Source of the DNA: Phaeosaccion multiseriatum
Lineage: Eukaryota > Ochrophyta, other classes
Length of the DNA stretch: 64,000 nt
Reading direction: 5' to 3'
NCBI GenBank assembly: GCA_965112735.1
Contig: OZ218963.1
Location: forward strand, 558,001 to 622,000
Below are positions 8,818-18,750 of this stretch, in pieces; positions within the stretch are counted from its first letter, which is position 1; each line of letters starts with the position of its first letter. Made by a program: the position numbers and the translations under genes. The notes under the pieces are model-generated. The model made no database searches, had not been told where the DNA came from, and was given only the letters and a program-made list of their open reading frames with translations.

Positions 8818-11687
8818 TCATCGAGCAGCACTGAGACCCGTGGACAGCAGCTCTTTTGGATTCGTTGACTGCGGCTTCTTCTTCTGCTGCTGTTGCTGCG
8901 ACTGCTGCTGCTTCTTCTGCTTCTTCCCACCTCCCCCCCCGCCGCCGCCCCCCCCTCCTCCTCCCTTTCCATTCGGCCTCTTCTTCCCCTTATTCTGATT
9001 CGGCGCACCACCCCCTTCTGCCGCTGCTGTGGGTTTGTCTCCTTCCGCCATACTGCGCACGAGAGCGAGGAGGAGGAGGAGGAGGAGGAGGAGGAGGAGG
9101 GGGAGGAGGAGGAGGGGGGGGAGGGGAAGGGGGAGCAGGACGACGAGAAGGACAGCAGGAGGAGGAGGAGGAGGGGGAAGAGGAGGAGGAGGAGGAGGAG
9201 GGTGGGGGGGAGGAGGAGGAGGAGGAGGAGGAGGGGGAAGAGGAGGAGGGGGAGGGGGAGGAGGAGGAGGAGGAGGAGGAGGAGGAGGGGGAGGAGGAGG
9301 AGGAGGAGGAAGAGGAGGGGGATGAGAGACAACACACGTAGTGTAGATATACGACATGAGGGAGAGAGGATAACTTCCTGATCGATAAGGCAATAGAGCG
9401 AGACAAAAGACAGGGTCCGAGAGCACGTTATGTTTTCATGTGTGTGTATGTGTGTCTGTGTGTGTATGTGTGTCTGTGTGTGTGTGTGTGTATGTATGCG
9501 TGTGTGTATGTGTGTGTGCGTGTGTGTATGTGTGTGTATGTGTGTGTATATGTGAGGGCCACATACACCCCATAGACAGCGTGTAGTCATTCACTCATCC
9601 TTCTCTACGTAAGTACTACGTAAGTACGTACGTACCCGAATCTCTTCATCCGCTCCTCCCTCTTGGCAAGCTCCTCCTCCTCTTTGTTGGTGAAGCCGAA
9701 CCTGTTCCAGTTTCAGTTTCGGTTTCATGTTCAGTGCTTTCTTTCCCCTCTTCAATTAAAAGGTGATGAACGATAGATACCCAGATTTAGACTGTGTCAA
9801 GTCAGCCAAGCCAAGAAATCGAAACTCTTACTGCTGCTCCACACGTACCTCTTCTGCCGTGCTTGGCGCTTCTCCTCCTCCAGTTCTTTGCAGGGCAGTC
9901 CTGTGTTTGGTCAACAGACGGGCGGAGACGACAAACATAAGTCAATACACAGCCCAGGAGGGGTAAGACGAGGGCGACAAAAGCAAGATCGATCCATCCA
10001 CTCACCCCCTCCCTCACTCACTCGCTCCCTCACTCACTCACTCACTCACTCACTCACTCACTCACTCACCCCCTCCCTCACTCACTCGCTCCCTCACTCA
10101 CTCGCTCCCTCCCTCCCCGCCCCTTCTTTCCCTCACTCACTGCCTCTACTCCCCCACCCAGTCATTCACTCACTCCCTCACTTACTCACACCCTCACTTA
10201 CCCACTCACTCACTCACTCGCTCACTCACTCACTCACTGCATTAGGAATAGCCACTCGCAACAATCCTGCTACCGAGCCAGTTCGCTACATTATACAACT
10301 CACTCCCTGCCTCCCTCACTCAATCATTCCCTCCCTCCCTCCCTGCCTGCCTGCCTCACCCACCCACCCACTCCCTCACTCCCTCCCTCCCTCACTCCCT
10401 TCCTGCCTGCCTCACTCGCCCACCCACCCACTCCCTCACTCACTCACTCACTCACCGAAGCGCTCGGCCCTTTTCTTCTTCTTCTCTACTAACTCCTTCT
10501 TCTGTTCCTCGGTCAAGCCAGCACTGCTCTCTCCTCCACCTGCGTTTGCTGCTGTACCACCAACTGCCTCCCCTGTCCCCTGACCGAAGCGTGCCTCTCT
10601 AGCCTTTCTCTTGTCCGTCTCCGAAAGAGGGAGGTTGAACCTCTCCGCGCGTTTCTTAAGCTTCTCTGTCAGGCTCTCGCTCTCCCCAGCAGCAGCATCG
10701 CCGGTTCCTTCCGTCTCTGGGGCCGCTGTATCACCAACTGCTATGCTTGGCTCTTCAGCCTCGTCTGCAGCTGGGGCTTGCGTCTCACCACCCGCCTCTG
10801 ATGCCGGCTCCGGGGAGGATGCAGCCGCCACTTTGGGTAGCGCTGCTGCTGTATCACCAACTGCTGGAGCTGCGGAATCTGCTGCTGCTGCTGCTGCTGG
10901 TGGTGGTGGTGTATCACCAACTGTTGCGGGCTTGGCAACAGAGTCCGCACTCAAGGAGACTCCAAACTCCTCTTCGTCCAAGGCAGCCTTATCGAAAAGT
11001 GTGCGTGTGTTATATGTAGATTCAGTACGAAGAGAGAGAGAGAGAGTGGAAGGAGGGAGGGTAGGAGGAGGAGGAGGAGGAGGAGGAAATATAATACAAT
11101 TTTCAAAAGAGGATAAGAAGGAGAAGGCCCGATTAGAGAACACCACACGAGGCACACGAGGCAGCCGCACGGATAGGGAGCATGACGAAATGACGCAAAG
11201 ACGAAGAGGCACCATTGCCCTGTTCTCCCTCTTGCATTGGAAACGCTATCGATCTAATAAGAACCCCTCAAGAGAGCCCCCCACCCCAATCAGTAAACGG
11301 TGAGGGGACAGAGGAGGGGGAGAGAGAGGGGAGATACGAAGAGAGGGAGACTGAAGAGTGAGGCTGCCAGACAAGAAAGGGAGGAGGGAAAGAGAGAGAG
11401 AGGCGAGACATTCCGCTGCACCCTTCACCTGGAGTCTTTGCACAAGGTCTTGCTTCAGTCCTGAGGTATCCAGCTTCCTATTTGCGAGCTCCGTCTTCAG
11501 TTCAGCCACCTAAGGAGAGGCAGTGTGTGTGTGTGTGTGCATGTGTGAGTGAGAGAGAGAGAGAGAGGAGGGGTGGGGGGAGGGTATGGAGCTTCGAGAG
11601 AATCCTTGACCAGGCAAGGGTCAATCAAAAAGCAAGGAAGATCTACGTCTCAAGCTCCTCACACCGCCAGAGTCCCTCTACCTTCAT
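8818..11687 (-). CDS. SARNP: SAP-domain ribonucleoprotein (SARNP/CIP29/Tho1 family), mRNA export factor
   Basis: Nuclear RNA- and DNA-binding protein that works with the TREX mRNA-export complex in other eukaryotes. Exons in transcript order: 11687-11682 (Met-Lys only), 11509-11429, 10987-10456, 9885-9849, 9701-9636, 9052-8818; 318 residues against about 210 in animals. The second exon encodes the SAP helix-turn-helix, [20 protein letters not shown] followed by DLVQRLQ. The body has the family's repeated basic motifs: [36 protein letters not shown]. Between the SAP domain and these lies an Ala/Glu-rich linker in which VGDT recurs four times, each from a copy of the dispersed CTGTATCACCAAC motif on the + strand. 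The C-terminus is Gly-, Lys- and Gln-rich. The two-codon first exon is the weakest part of the model. Confidence 0.85.
9053..9635 (-). repeat. SARNP last intron, (GAGG)n and GT-rich repeats
   Basis: On the + strand 9065-9325 is GAG/GGA repeats and 9435-9555 is a GTGTGTAT microsatellite. On the transcript strand the pyrimidine tract leads into the splice acceptor at 9053. Confidence 0.85.
9886..10455 (-). repeat. SARNP intron, (CACT)n
   Basis: CACT tetranucleotide blocks (10012-10250, 10370-10455) alternate with CCCT-rich stretches. The intron runs to the donor GTGAGTGAGTGAG on the minus strand, so the donor itself merges into the GAGT repeat. Confidence 0.85.
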
Positions 11688-11937
11688 CTTGGAGGGGTTC
11701 ATGTCAGGCATTATGGATCGCCGATTTGTGATTAGGGTGTTTGCTTGTTCGGGTGGGAGAGTTCAGTGGGTAGGTGGGTAGAGAGAGGGAGAGTTCACAG
11801 GTTGAGCAGGTTTCTCAACCCCCCGGGGCATTCCAGGCGTACGGGTCAGGCTTCTGTGACTTCACCCTCCTCTACCAACCCGATCATCATTCATAGAGCT
11901 TCTTCTGCAGCTCTTTGCTTGCTTGAATACGCACACA
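11688..11937. promoter_or_regulatory. Divergent promoter region between SARNP and the ketoacyl reductase
   Basis: Only 250 bases separate the start codons of two genes read in opposite directions, so both promoters and 5' UTRs must fit here. No TATA box is evident. The sequence is not repeated, unlike most non-coding DNA in the window. Confidence 0.5.
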
Positions 11938-14900
11938 ATGGACGAGCTGCTGGAGAAGTGGAACAGCTTCTCCTATAAGGAGGACGGATCATCGCTGACC
12001 CCCGTTGCGGTCGCGGCGCAAGTGGTGGGCGTGTTGACCTTGGCATCCATTGCCCTCGGCCTCGTATCGTCCTTCTACAAGGTCTTCCTGAGGCCCGGCA
12101 AGAACCTGAGGAAGTATGGAGAGTGGGCGGTAGTCACTGGGGCAACAGGTAGGTCTAAAGTGAGATAAGAGCCCCATTTGTCCGGTCCTCAATCTCCATC
12201 TCCTCCCCCTCCTCCTCCTCCCCCTCCTCCTCCTCCGTCACTCCGTCACTCCTCATCGGTGTCCCCCTCCGGCCCTGCCTATCCTCTTCCCATCCGTCCG
12301 TCTATCAACCGCAGATGGCATTGGCAAGGCGTACAGCTTTGAGCTGGCCAAGAAGGGCCTGAACATCCTCCTCATCTCACGCACTGAGGCCAAACTTGCT
12401 GACGTCCAGAAAGAGATTACAACCAAGTACCCCAAAGTAAAGGTGAGTGTGAGTGGAGGGGGAATGGAAGACGGGGGGGGGGGGGGAGAGGAAGAGAGAG
12501 TGGGGGTGGGGGAGGAGAAGGAGAAGGGACGAGAGAGACGGAGAGGAACTATGTGTGTGTTGGCTCGACGTCCACGGACGGGTACCGGGATGGACGCCTT
12601 TCACCTCGGCTCTTCGTCGATCAGGAGCAGGATGGCTGAGCGACAAGGAAGAGGAGGAGGAGGAGGAGGAGGAGGAGGAGGAGGAGGAGGAGCGAGGAAC
12701 AGGAATGATAACACTCTCCTGTATGTTCGTCCACCCATGCCTGAGACCGCGGGACCGTGACTGTGTACCTGCCCCTCCCATGTCTGTTTGGTGGGCAAGT
12801 TGCCGCCTCTCACTGCACTCGCTCTCGCGTACGCCACTGCCGACATACGCTGCTAAACCTTGCGAGCCATCCGCTGCCATCCGTTTGTTGCCCCTCTTTG
12901 TTGGGTGTCTCTCTCTCTCTGTGCCCCCCCAAGGTGGACTACGTGGTGGTGGACTTTAGTAACTTCGATAAGGCAGCGCAGGTATATAGGTATCACAGAC
13001 GCAAAACAGGTCTATTATTATTGTTCCCTACCTCCGTTTCAAAGCATTCGCTCACTCTCGTCTCTCTCTCTCTCCCTCTCTCTCTTTTTCTTCCTCTCTC
13101 TTCTCTCTCCTCCGCCCCCCTCTCTCTCCTCTCTCCATCTCTCCTCCCCCTTCTCCGTCTCTCTCTCCCTCCCCTCTGACTTCTTCACCTCCTCTCTCTT
13201 CTTCTTCACACTCTGCCTCTCCTGCTAGCCCCTTTCATTTGTCCGTCTTCCCTTACTCACTCACTCACTCACTCACTTACTCACTCACTACCTACTCACT
13301 CACTCACTCACTCACTCACTAATTCACTCACTCACCCACTCACTCACTCACTCACCCACTCACTTACTCACTCTCTCACTCTCTCACCCACTCACTCACC
13401 CACTCACTCACTCACTCACCCACTCACTCACTCACTCACTCACTCACTCTCTCACTCTCTCACCCACTTCACTCACTCACCCACTCACTCACCCACTCAA
13501 CTCGCTCACTCACTCACTCACACACTCACTCACTCACCCACTCACTCACTCACTCACTCACTCACTCCCTCACTCACTCACTCACTCACTCACTCACTCA
13601 CCCACTCACTCACTCGCTCTCTCACTCACTCTCTCACTCACCCACTCACCCACTCACTCACTCGCTCTCTCACTCACTCTCTCACTCACTCACCCACTCA
13701 TTCACTCAACTCACTCACTCACTCACTCACTCTCTCACCCACCCCTTGACTTACTCCCTCAAGTCGTCCGTCCGGCCCTTTCCCTCTCCCTGTCCCCTCC
13801 CCTCCTCCTAGGCCAAGGTTTCGTCTGCCATTGGCAGTCTCGATGTCGGGGTGCTTGTCAACAATGTGGGCATGAGCTACCCACACCCCAAGTACGTAGC
13901 AGTACGTAAGGCAGTTGTATGGTGGATGTGGATATGTCGGTGGAGATGGGTGGATAGATAGATAGCTGGAGTTAGTAGATCAGATAGATGGATAGATCGA
14001 TGGAGAGATAGAGGGTTAGAGGGATAGATGAAAGATTGATAGGTAGAGGGATAAATAGATAGATCGATAGATAGATAGAGAGATAGAGGGATAGATAGAT
14101 GGACTAATAATAGATAAGATACATCGATAGATCGATAGACAGATAGATATATAGATACATAGGTAGACAGATAGATAGATAGAGATAGATAGATAGATAC
14201 GTAGATAGGTAGACAGACAGATACATAGATAGAAAGATAGATAGATACGTAGATAGGTAGACAGATAGATACATAGATAGAAAGATAGATAGATACGTAG
14301 ATAGGTAGACAGATAGATACATAGATAGAAAGATAGATAGATACGTAGATAGGTAGACAGATAGATACATAGATAGAAAGATAGATAGATACGTAGATAG
14401 GTAGACAGATAGATACATAGATAGAAAGAAAGATAGGGAGTGGAGCCCCGCGAATGGGAGAAGTATACGAAACTTGTCACGCTCCAGTGTGGACTCAAAG
14501 ACTCTCCAAGAATGTTATGTGATGTTATGTGTGCTCAAGGCCTCTCCAATTTATGTCCAAATTTATGTCCAAACCCTCTCCAACTATGTTCAAACCCCCC
14601 AATACTCAACCTCCTCCCCTCCCCCATCTCCCTCCCCTCCCCTCCCCTCTCCTCTCCTTCCCTCCCCTCCCCTCTCCTCTCCTTCGGAGCCCCGCGAATG
14701 GGAGAAGTATACGAAACTTGTCACGCTCCAGTGTGGACTCAAAGACTCTCCAAGAATGTTATGTGATGTTATGTGTGCTCAAGGCCTCTCCAATTTATGT
14801 CCAAATTTATGTCCAAACCCTCTCCAACTATGTTCAAACCCCCCAATACTCAACCTCCTCCCCTCCCCCATCTCCCTCCCCTCCCCTCCCCTCTCCTCTC

Positions 14901-15799
14901 CTTCCCTCCCCTCCCCTCCCCTCCCCTCCCCTCCCCTCCCCTCCTCCCCTCCCCTCCCCTCTCCTCCCCTTCCCTTCCCTCTCTGTATCACCAACTCATC
15001 TATGCAAAAAGGTACCTTTGGGAAGTGACGGAGGAGGAGTGGGAAGGACTCCTCGCTCTCAACGTGGACTCCACTGTAACCATGATCCGGCTCGCACTGC
15101 CTGCCATGAAGGATCGACGGAGGGGGTGCATCATCAACCTTGCCAGTGCGGCCGCTAGGAACCCCACCTCGCTACTCAGCGGCTACTCAGGGGCCAAGGT
15201 AGATGGTGGTGGACGGAGGAGGCGGAGGGAGAGGGGGAGGGGAGGGGAGGGGAGGGGAGGGGAGGGGTGGGTGGGAGGGCGGGAGGGAAGGAGGGTGGAG
15301 GAGGGAGGGATGGAGAAAGGGACGAAGGGTGGAGGAGAGAGGGAGGGAGGGAGGGAGGGAGGGGGCGAAGGGAGGAAAGGTGGTGTGGTGTTTTCCCCTG
15401 AAGCATGTACACTCTCGTCTATGAAAAAAAACATGCCTTGAGTGAGACCCCTTCATCCCTCCTGTCGCGTTGTTGTGGTCCTCTCTTTCTCTCTTCTCTC
15501 TGTCTCTCTCTCTCCCTGGCTCTCTCTGTGTCTCTCTCCCTCACTCTCACTCTCTCCCTCCCCCCCCCCCCTCCTCTCTATCCCTCCCTCGCCCCCCCCC
15601 CTCTCTCGCTCTTCTCTCTCTCTGTGCGTGTCTCCACTCCCCATCCACTGCCATCCACTGCCATCCCCAGGGCTTTGTCCTCAAACTGTCCGAGAGCATG
15701 CACTACGAGCTTGCTCCGTTCGGCATTCACGTGCAGGTGAGTGAGTCAAGCCAATTGTGACTGACTGTGTGACCAACAGCTTCAGCACACACTTCCTCC

Positions 15800-15830
<31 letters not shown>

Positions 15831-15874
15831 AACTACTACTACTACTACTACCACTACTACCACTACTACTACTG

Positions 15875-15915
<41 letters not shown>

Positions 15916-17033
15916 GCTCCACATTTATAGAGCATGCGTTGGAAGGGTGGTGTGGGTTGTGGATCTGACGGCGGAGAAGCGGAAAAGTAGTGGGGAGTAG
16001 AGAGAGGGAGGGAGAGGTTTGGAGGAGAATAAGTGTGTCGCAGTCGTACTGTTGCCAAACCACCCAACCACTCAATCGACGCGTCTACCTTTTCCCCTCC
16101 CTTACCATTTGTGTCAACCCAACCGCACCGCACCACCGAACCATCCAATCATCCAACCAAACGACTCCTCCCTCCCCTCCCCTCCCCTTCCCTCCCTTCC
16201 CCTCCCCTCCCCTCCCCTTCCCTCCCCTTCCCTCCCCTCCCCTCCTCTCCCCTCCCCTCCCCTCCCCTCCTCTCCTCTCCCCTCCCCTCCCCTCGCCTCC
16301 CCTCGCCTCCCCTCCCCCCCCCTCCCCTCCCCTCCCCTCCCTTCCCCCCCCCTCCCCTTCCCTTCCCCTCCCCTTCCCTCCCCCGTGCAGTGCCAAGTAC
16401 CGCTACTTGTGGCCACCAAGCTTGCCAAGATTCGACGTGCTTCGCTCACCGTTCCCTCCCCCTCCAACTACGCCAAATCGGCCATCCGGGCCATTGGCTA
16501 TGAGCCAACTGTGTGTCCGTACTGGAGCCACAGGATGCAAGCCTGGGCGATGGACACGCTGCCGTTTTACCTTGTCAACAAGGTCGGTGGGTCGGTGGGT
16601 TGGTTTGGTTGTTGTTCTTGGCTTTTTCCTTTCTTTTTTGCAATTGTGTGTGTGTGTGCGTGCGTGTGCGTGCATGTGTGTGGTTTCTGGTTGGTTTGTG
16701 GTTGTTTGTCGTGTTTTTTTTTGGGGTTGTTCTCTGTTGCCTATGTGTCCATCTTCAATCGCACCACTGCTGGGGGAAAAGTAGTCAAACCTGTCTCCAG
16801 TCTTTGCCGATTTTCTAAAAAGCATTGTCCTTGTTTGTTTAAAACGTTAGGATTACGTACTTTACGTAACTATACGTAGCCACTACGGTACAGACTACCT
16901 GAAGTGAAGTAACTGACATTTTATTGTCTCTCTCTCTCTCTCTCTGTGTGTGTATGTGTGTGTGCGTGTGTGTGTGCGTGTGCGTGCGTGTGTCTCCACT
17001 CCTTGCCTTTCCTTTCCTGTCCTTTATACACAT

Positions 17034-17111
<78 letters not shown>

Positions 17112-17211
17112 CACACACACACACACACAACACGCACTGCAGGTGGTGACTGGCATGCACACGGGTCTGCGCAAGAAGGCGCTGAAGAAGGCCCAGGCGA
17201 AGAGTGATTGA
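11938..17211 (+). CDS. HSD17B12: Very-long-chain 3-oxoacyl-CoA reductase (HSD17B12/KAR/Ifa38 type)
   Basis: ER-membrane short-chain dehydrogenase that reduces 3-ketoacyl-CoA with NADPH in fatty-acid elongation. Exons: 11938-12148, 12315-12442, 12934-12981, 13812-13891, 15012-15198, 15671-15736, 16391-16582, 17143-17211; 326 residues, normal for the family. An N-terminal membrane segment (about residues 22-45) precedes [20 protein letters not shown], the TGxxxGIG cofactor loop split by the first intron. NNVGMSY follows, then the catalytic Ser in INLAS and the YSGAK (YxxxK) active-site pair just before an exon end. [18 protein letters not shown] is typical of the KAR subgroup. The donor of the fourth intron is GTACGT, splitting a Lys codon. 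The start is the first ATG, 250 bases from SARNP. Steroid-dehydrogenase activity cannot be judged from sequence. Confidence 0.93.
12443..12933 (+). other. Ketoacyl reductase intron without long repeats
   Basis: The intron is mostly ordinary sequence with a (GGA)n run at 12652-12690 and a near-copy of the second motif, CCATCCGCTGCCATCC (12868-12883), about 50 bases before the acceptor. Confidence 0.7.
12982..13811 (+). repeat. Ketoacyl reductase intron, (CACT)n array
   Basis: About 480 bases of CACT/CTCA repeats (13256-13735) with CACCCACT variants occupy most of the intron, after a TCTC-rich stretch at 13060-13200. Confidence 0.95.
13935..14425 (+). repeat. (GATA)n array with ~52-base higher-order repeat
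   Basis: GATA tetramers run through the intron from about 13955. From 14205 they form about four successive near-identical blocks of roughly 52 bases containing GATACGTAGATAGGTAGACA and ATACATAGATAGAAAG. There are no spacers, so this is not a CRISPR array. Confidence 0.9.
14442..14935 (+). repeat. 246-base tandem duplication inside intron
   Basis: A block beginning GAGCCCCGCGAATGGGAG at 14440 recurs at 14686 with essentially the same sequence, ending in CTCCCCTCCCCTCCC repeats. The unit contains no conserved coding sequence that I recognise. Confidence 0.9.
14983..14995 (+). repeat. CTGTATCACCAAC motif before a 3' splice site
   Basis: Acceptor-orientation copy 16 bases before the 3' splice site at 15011 of the ketoacyl reductase, preceded by about 100 bases of CCCCT pyrimidine tract. 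Confidence 0.85.
15199..15670 (+). repeat. Ketoacyl reductase intron, GGGGA and TCTC tracts, second motif at the acceptor
   Basis: The donor half is GGGGA/GGGA-rich (15230-15380) and the acceptor half is TCTC/CCCT-rich (15475-15640). Two tandem CCATCCACTGCCATCC copies (15641-15667) end three bases before the acceptor, so the intron again has complementary ends. Confidence 0.8.
15737..16390 (+). repeat. Ketoacyl reductase intron, (ACT)n and (CCCCT)n
   Basis: An (ACT)n run spans 15800-15915 and CCCCT repeats span 16165-16385. Between them is about 240 bases of ordinary sequence with no recognisable feature. Confidence 0.85.
16583..17142 (+). repeat. Ketoacyl reductase last intron, GT and CA repeats
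   Basis: GT-rich repeats (16645-16685, 16920-16990) precede a (CA)n tract (17037-17135) that runs up to the final splice acceptor. Confidence 0.85.
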
Positions 17212-18165
17212 GGGAAATACAAGCGCCATAGAAGAGAAAGGATTGAAGTCCATTTAATTTTAGTTATTAAAAAAAAAGTAATTAATTAGAATAATTTATA
17301 AGGGCGCTGTCGAGCTTCGAAGTCAGACGTACATCAAGAGTTTCAGAAAGAGGCACACTGGAAGGGAACCCTGCTACTATCTACAACTACACTGTAGGTT
17401 TGCAGCACATTCATTCATTCACGACGGGTGCCAATGCCAAGTGAAGGTTTCTGACCTGAGATGGACATTGAATCCACAGAGGCCCAGCGTTTCGCCTCCA
17501 CACCCGGGGAGGGAGGCAACAATACAACAAAATAAGATATATGTATATATATTTATATATATATATATATATTACCCCTTGGTGTTAAGGGGGATCTCGC
17601 TGGCATGGAACGCCCACCGGGGTGTAGTGTGCGGCTGTGCGGCTGTGGCAATTTGATTTGATTTTTTGTACTACATGTGTATTGTCTTGTGGCCGTGCGG
17701 CATGACGGTTACACGTGAGGTCACGGCGGGTCGCTCAATTACATGTCGACCTACTCGATATTTTATCCTCTTTTCAGATTGACTTGGTCTAAAGACTACA
17801 TACGCCAACGCGTGATGTCGACGTTGGCATCGACATTGGAGGTCGACATTGGCATCGATATTGGGGGTCGACATTGTTATCGACATTGGAGGTCGGCGAT
17901 GGCGCCGCTCCGGGGGAGATGCAAAGTCGATGTGTTCGATCATCTCACCCTTGCTTGCTTGTTGCTTGGTCCATTGGTTTCTTTCACACGTTGTTTTCGC
18001 TGGTGTGGTGTGCACTGGCCGGTGAGAAACGTCTATCGTGCTCAAGGCAAAAGTCTAGCATCGGTGAGGCGGCAGGCCCAATCAGCCAGGCCCAAACAGC
18101 CAGGCCCATTCCGGAGGCCTCTGATGAATGAGGAGGCCCAATTACGTGAAGGGGAGGAGGCCCAA
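17212..18165. other. Intergenic, tail-to-tail; 25-base tandem repeat inside
   Basis: AT-rich 3' UTR sequence (TTATTAAAAAAAAAGTAATT near 17265) and an ATAT run (17537-17571) follow the reductase. Three 25-base units, each starting GTCGACRTTG, lie at 17817-17891. No convincing gene is seen on either strand. Confidence 0.6.
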
Positions 18166-18712
18166 TCAGGTGAAGGGGAAGGTCATGGAGGGGACAAAGT
18201 CGAGCTGCTGCAGGAGTGTCTCCGCCAGCACCCCCTCGTGTTCGTCCCCTCCCAGTGCTTCCATGAAACTCACTGCAATACCCCGAACCTTAAGGACCAA
18301 AGGACCAGGTCAGCGCCCAAAGGGAGAGAGAGGCGAGTGAGTGAGTGAGTGAGTGAGTGAGTAAGTGAGTGAGCGAGTGAGTGAGTGAGTGAGTGAGTGA
18401 GTGTCAGTGAGTGAGTGTCAGTGAGTGAGTGAGTGAGTGAGTGAGAGCGTGCGTGATTGAGTGAGTGAGTGCGTGCGTCGGTGACTGAGTGAGTGAGTGA
18501 AAGAGTGAGCTGAGTGCATGAGTGAGTGATTAAGTGACTGCGTGAGTGAGTGATTGAGTGAGTGAGTGAGTAAGTGAGTAAGTGAGTGAGTGAGTGAGTG
18601 AGTGAGTGCGTGCGTGGGTGACTGAGTGAGTGAGTGAAGGAGTGAGATGAGTGCATGAGTGAGTGATTGCATGACTGCGTGAGTGAGTGATTGAGTGAGT
18701 GAGTGCGTGCGA

Positions 18713-18750
<38 letters not shown>

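Noticed and set aside
14210-14420. Regular ~52-base repeats that look array-like
   Set aside because: Units are contiguous GATA-rich sequence with no unique spacers and lie in a eukaryotic intron, so not CRISPR.
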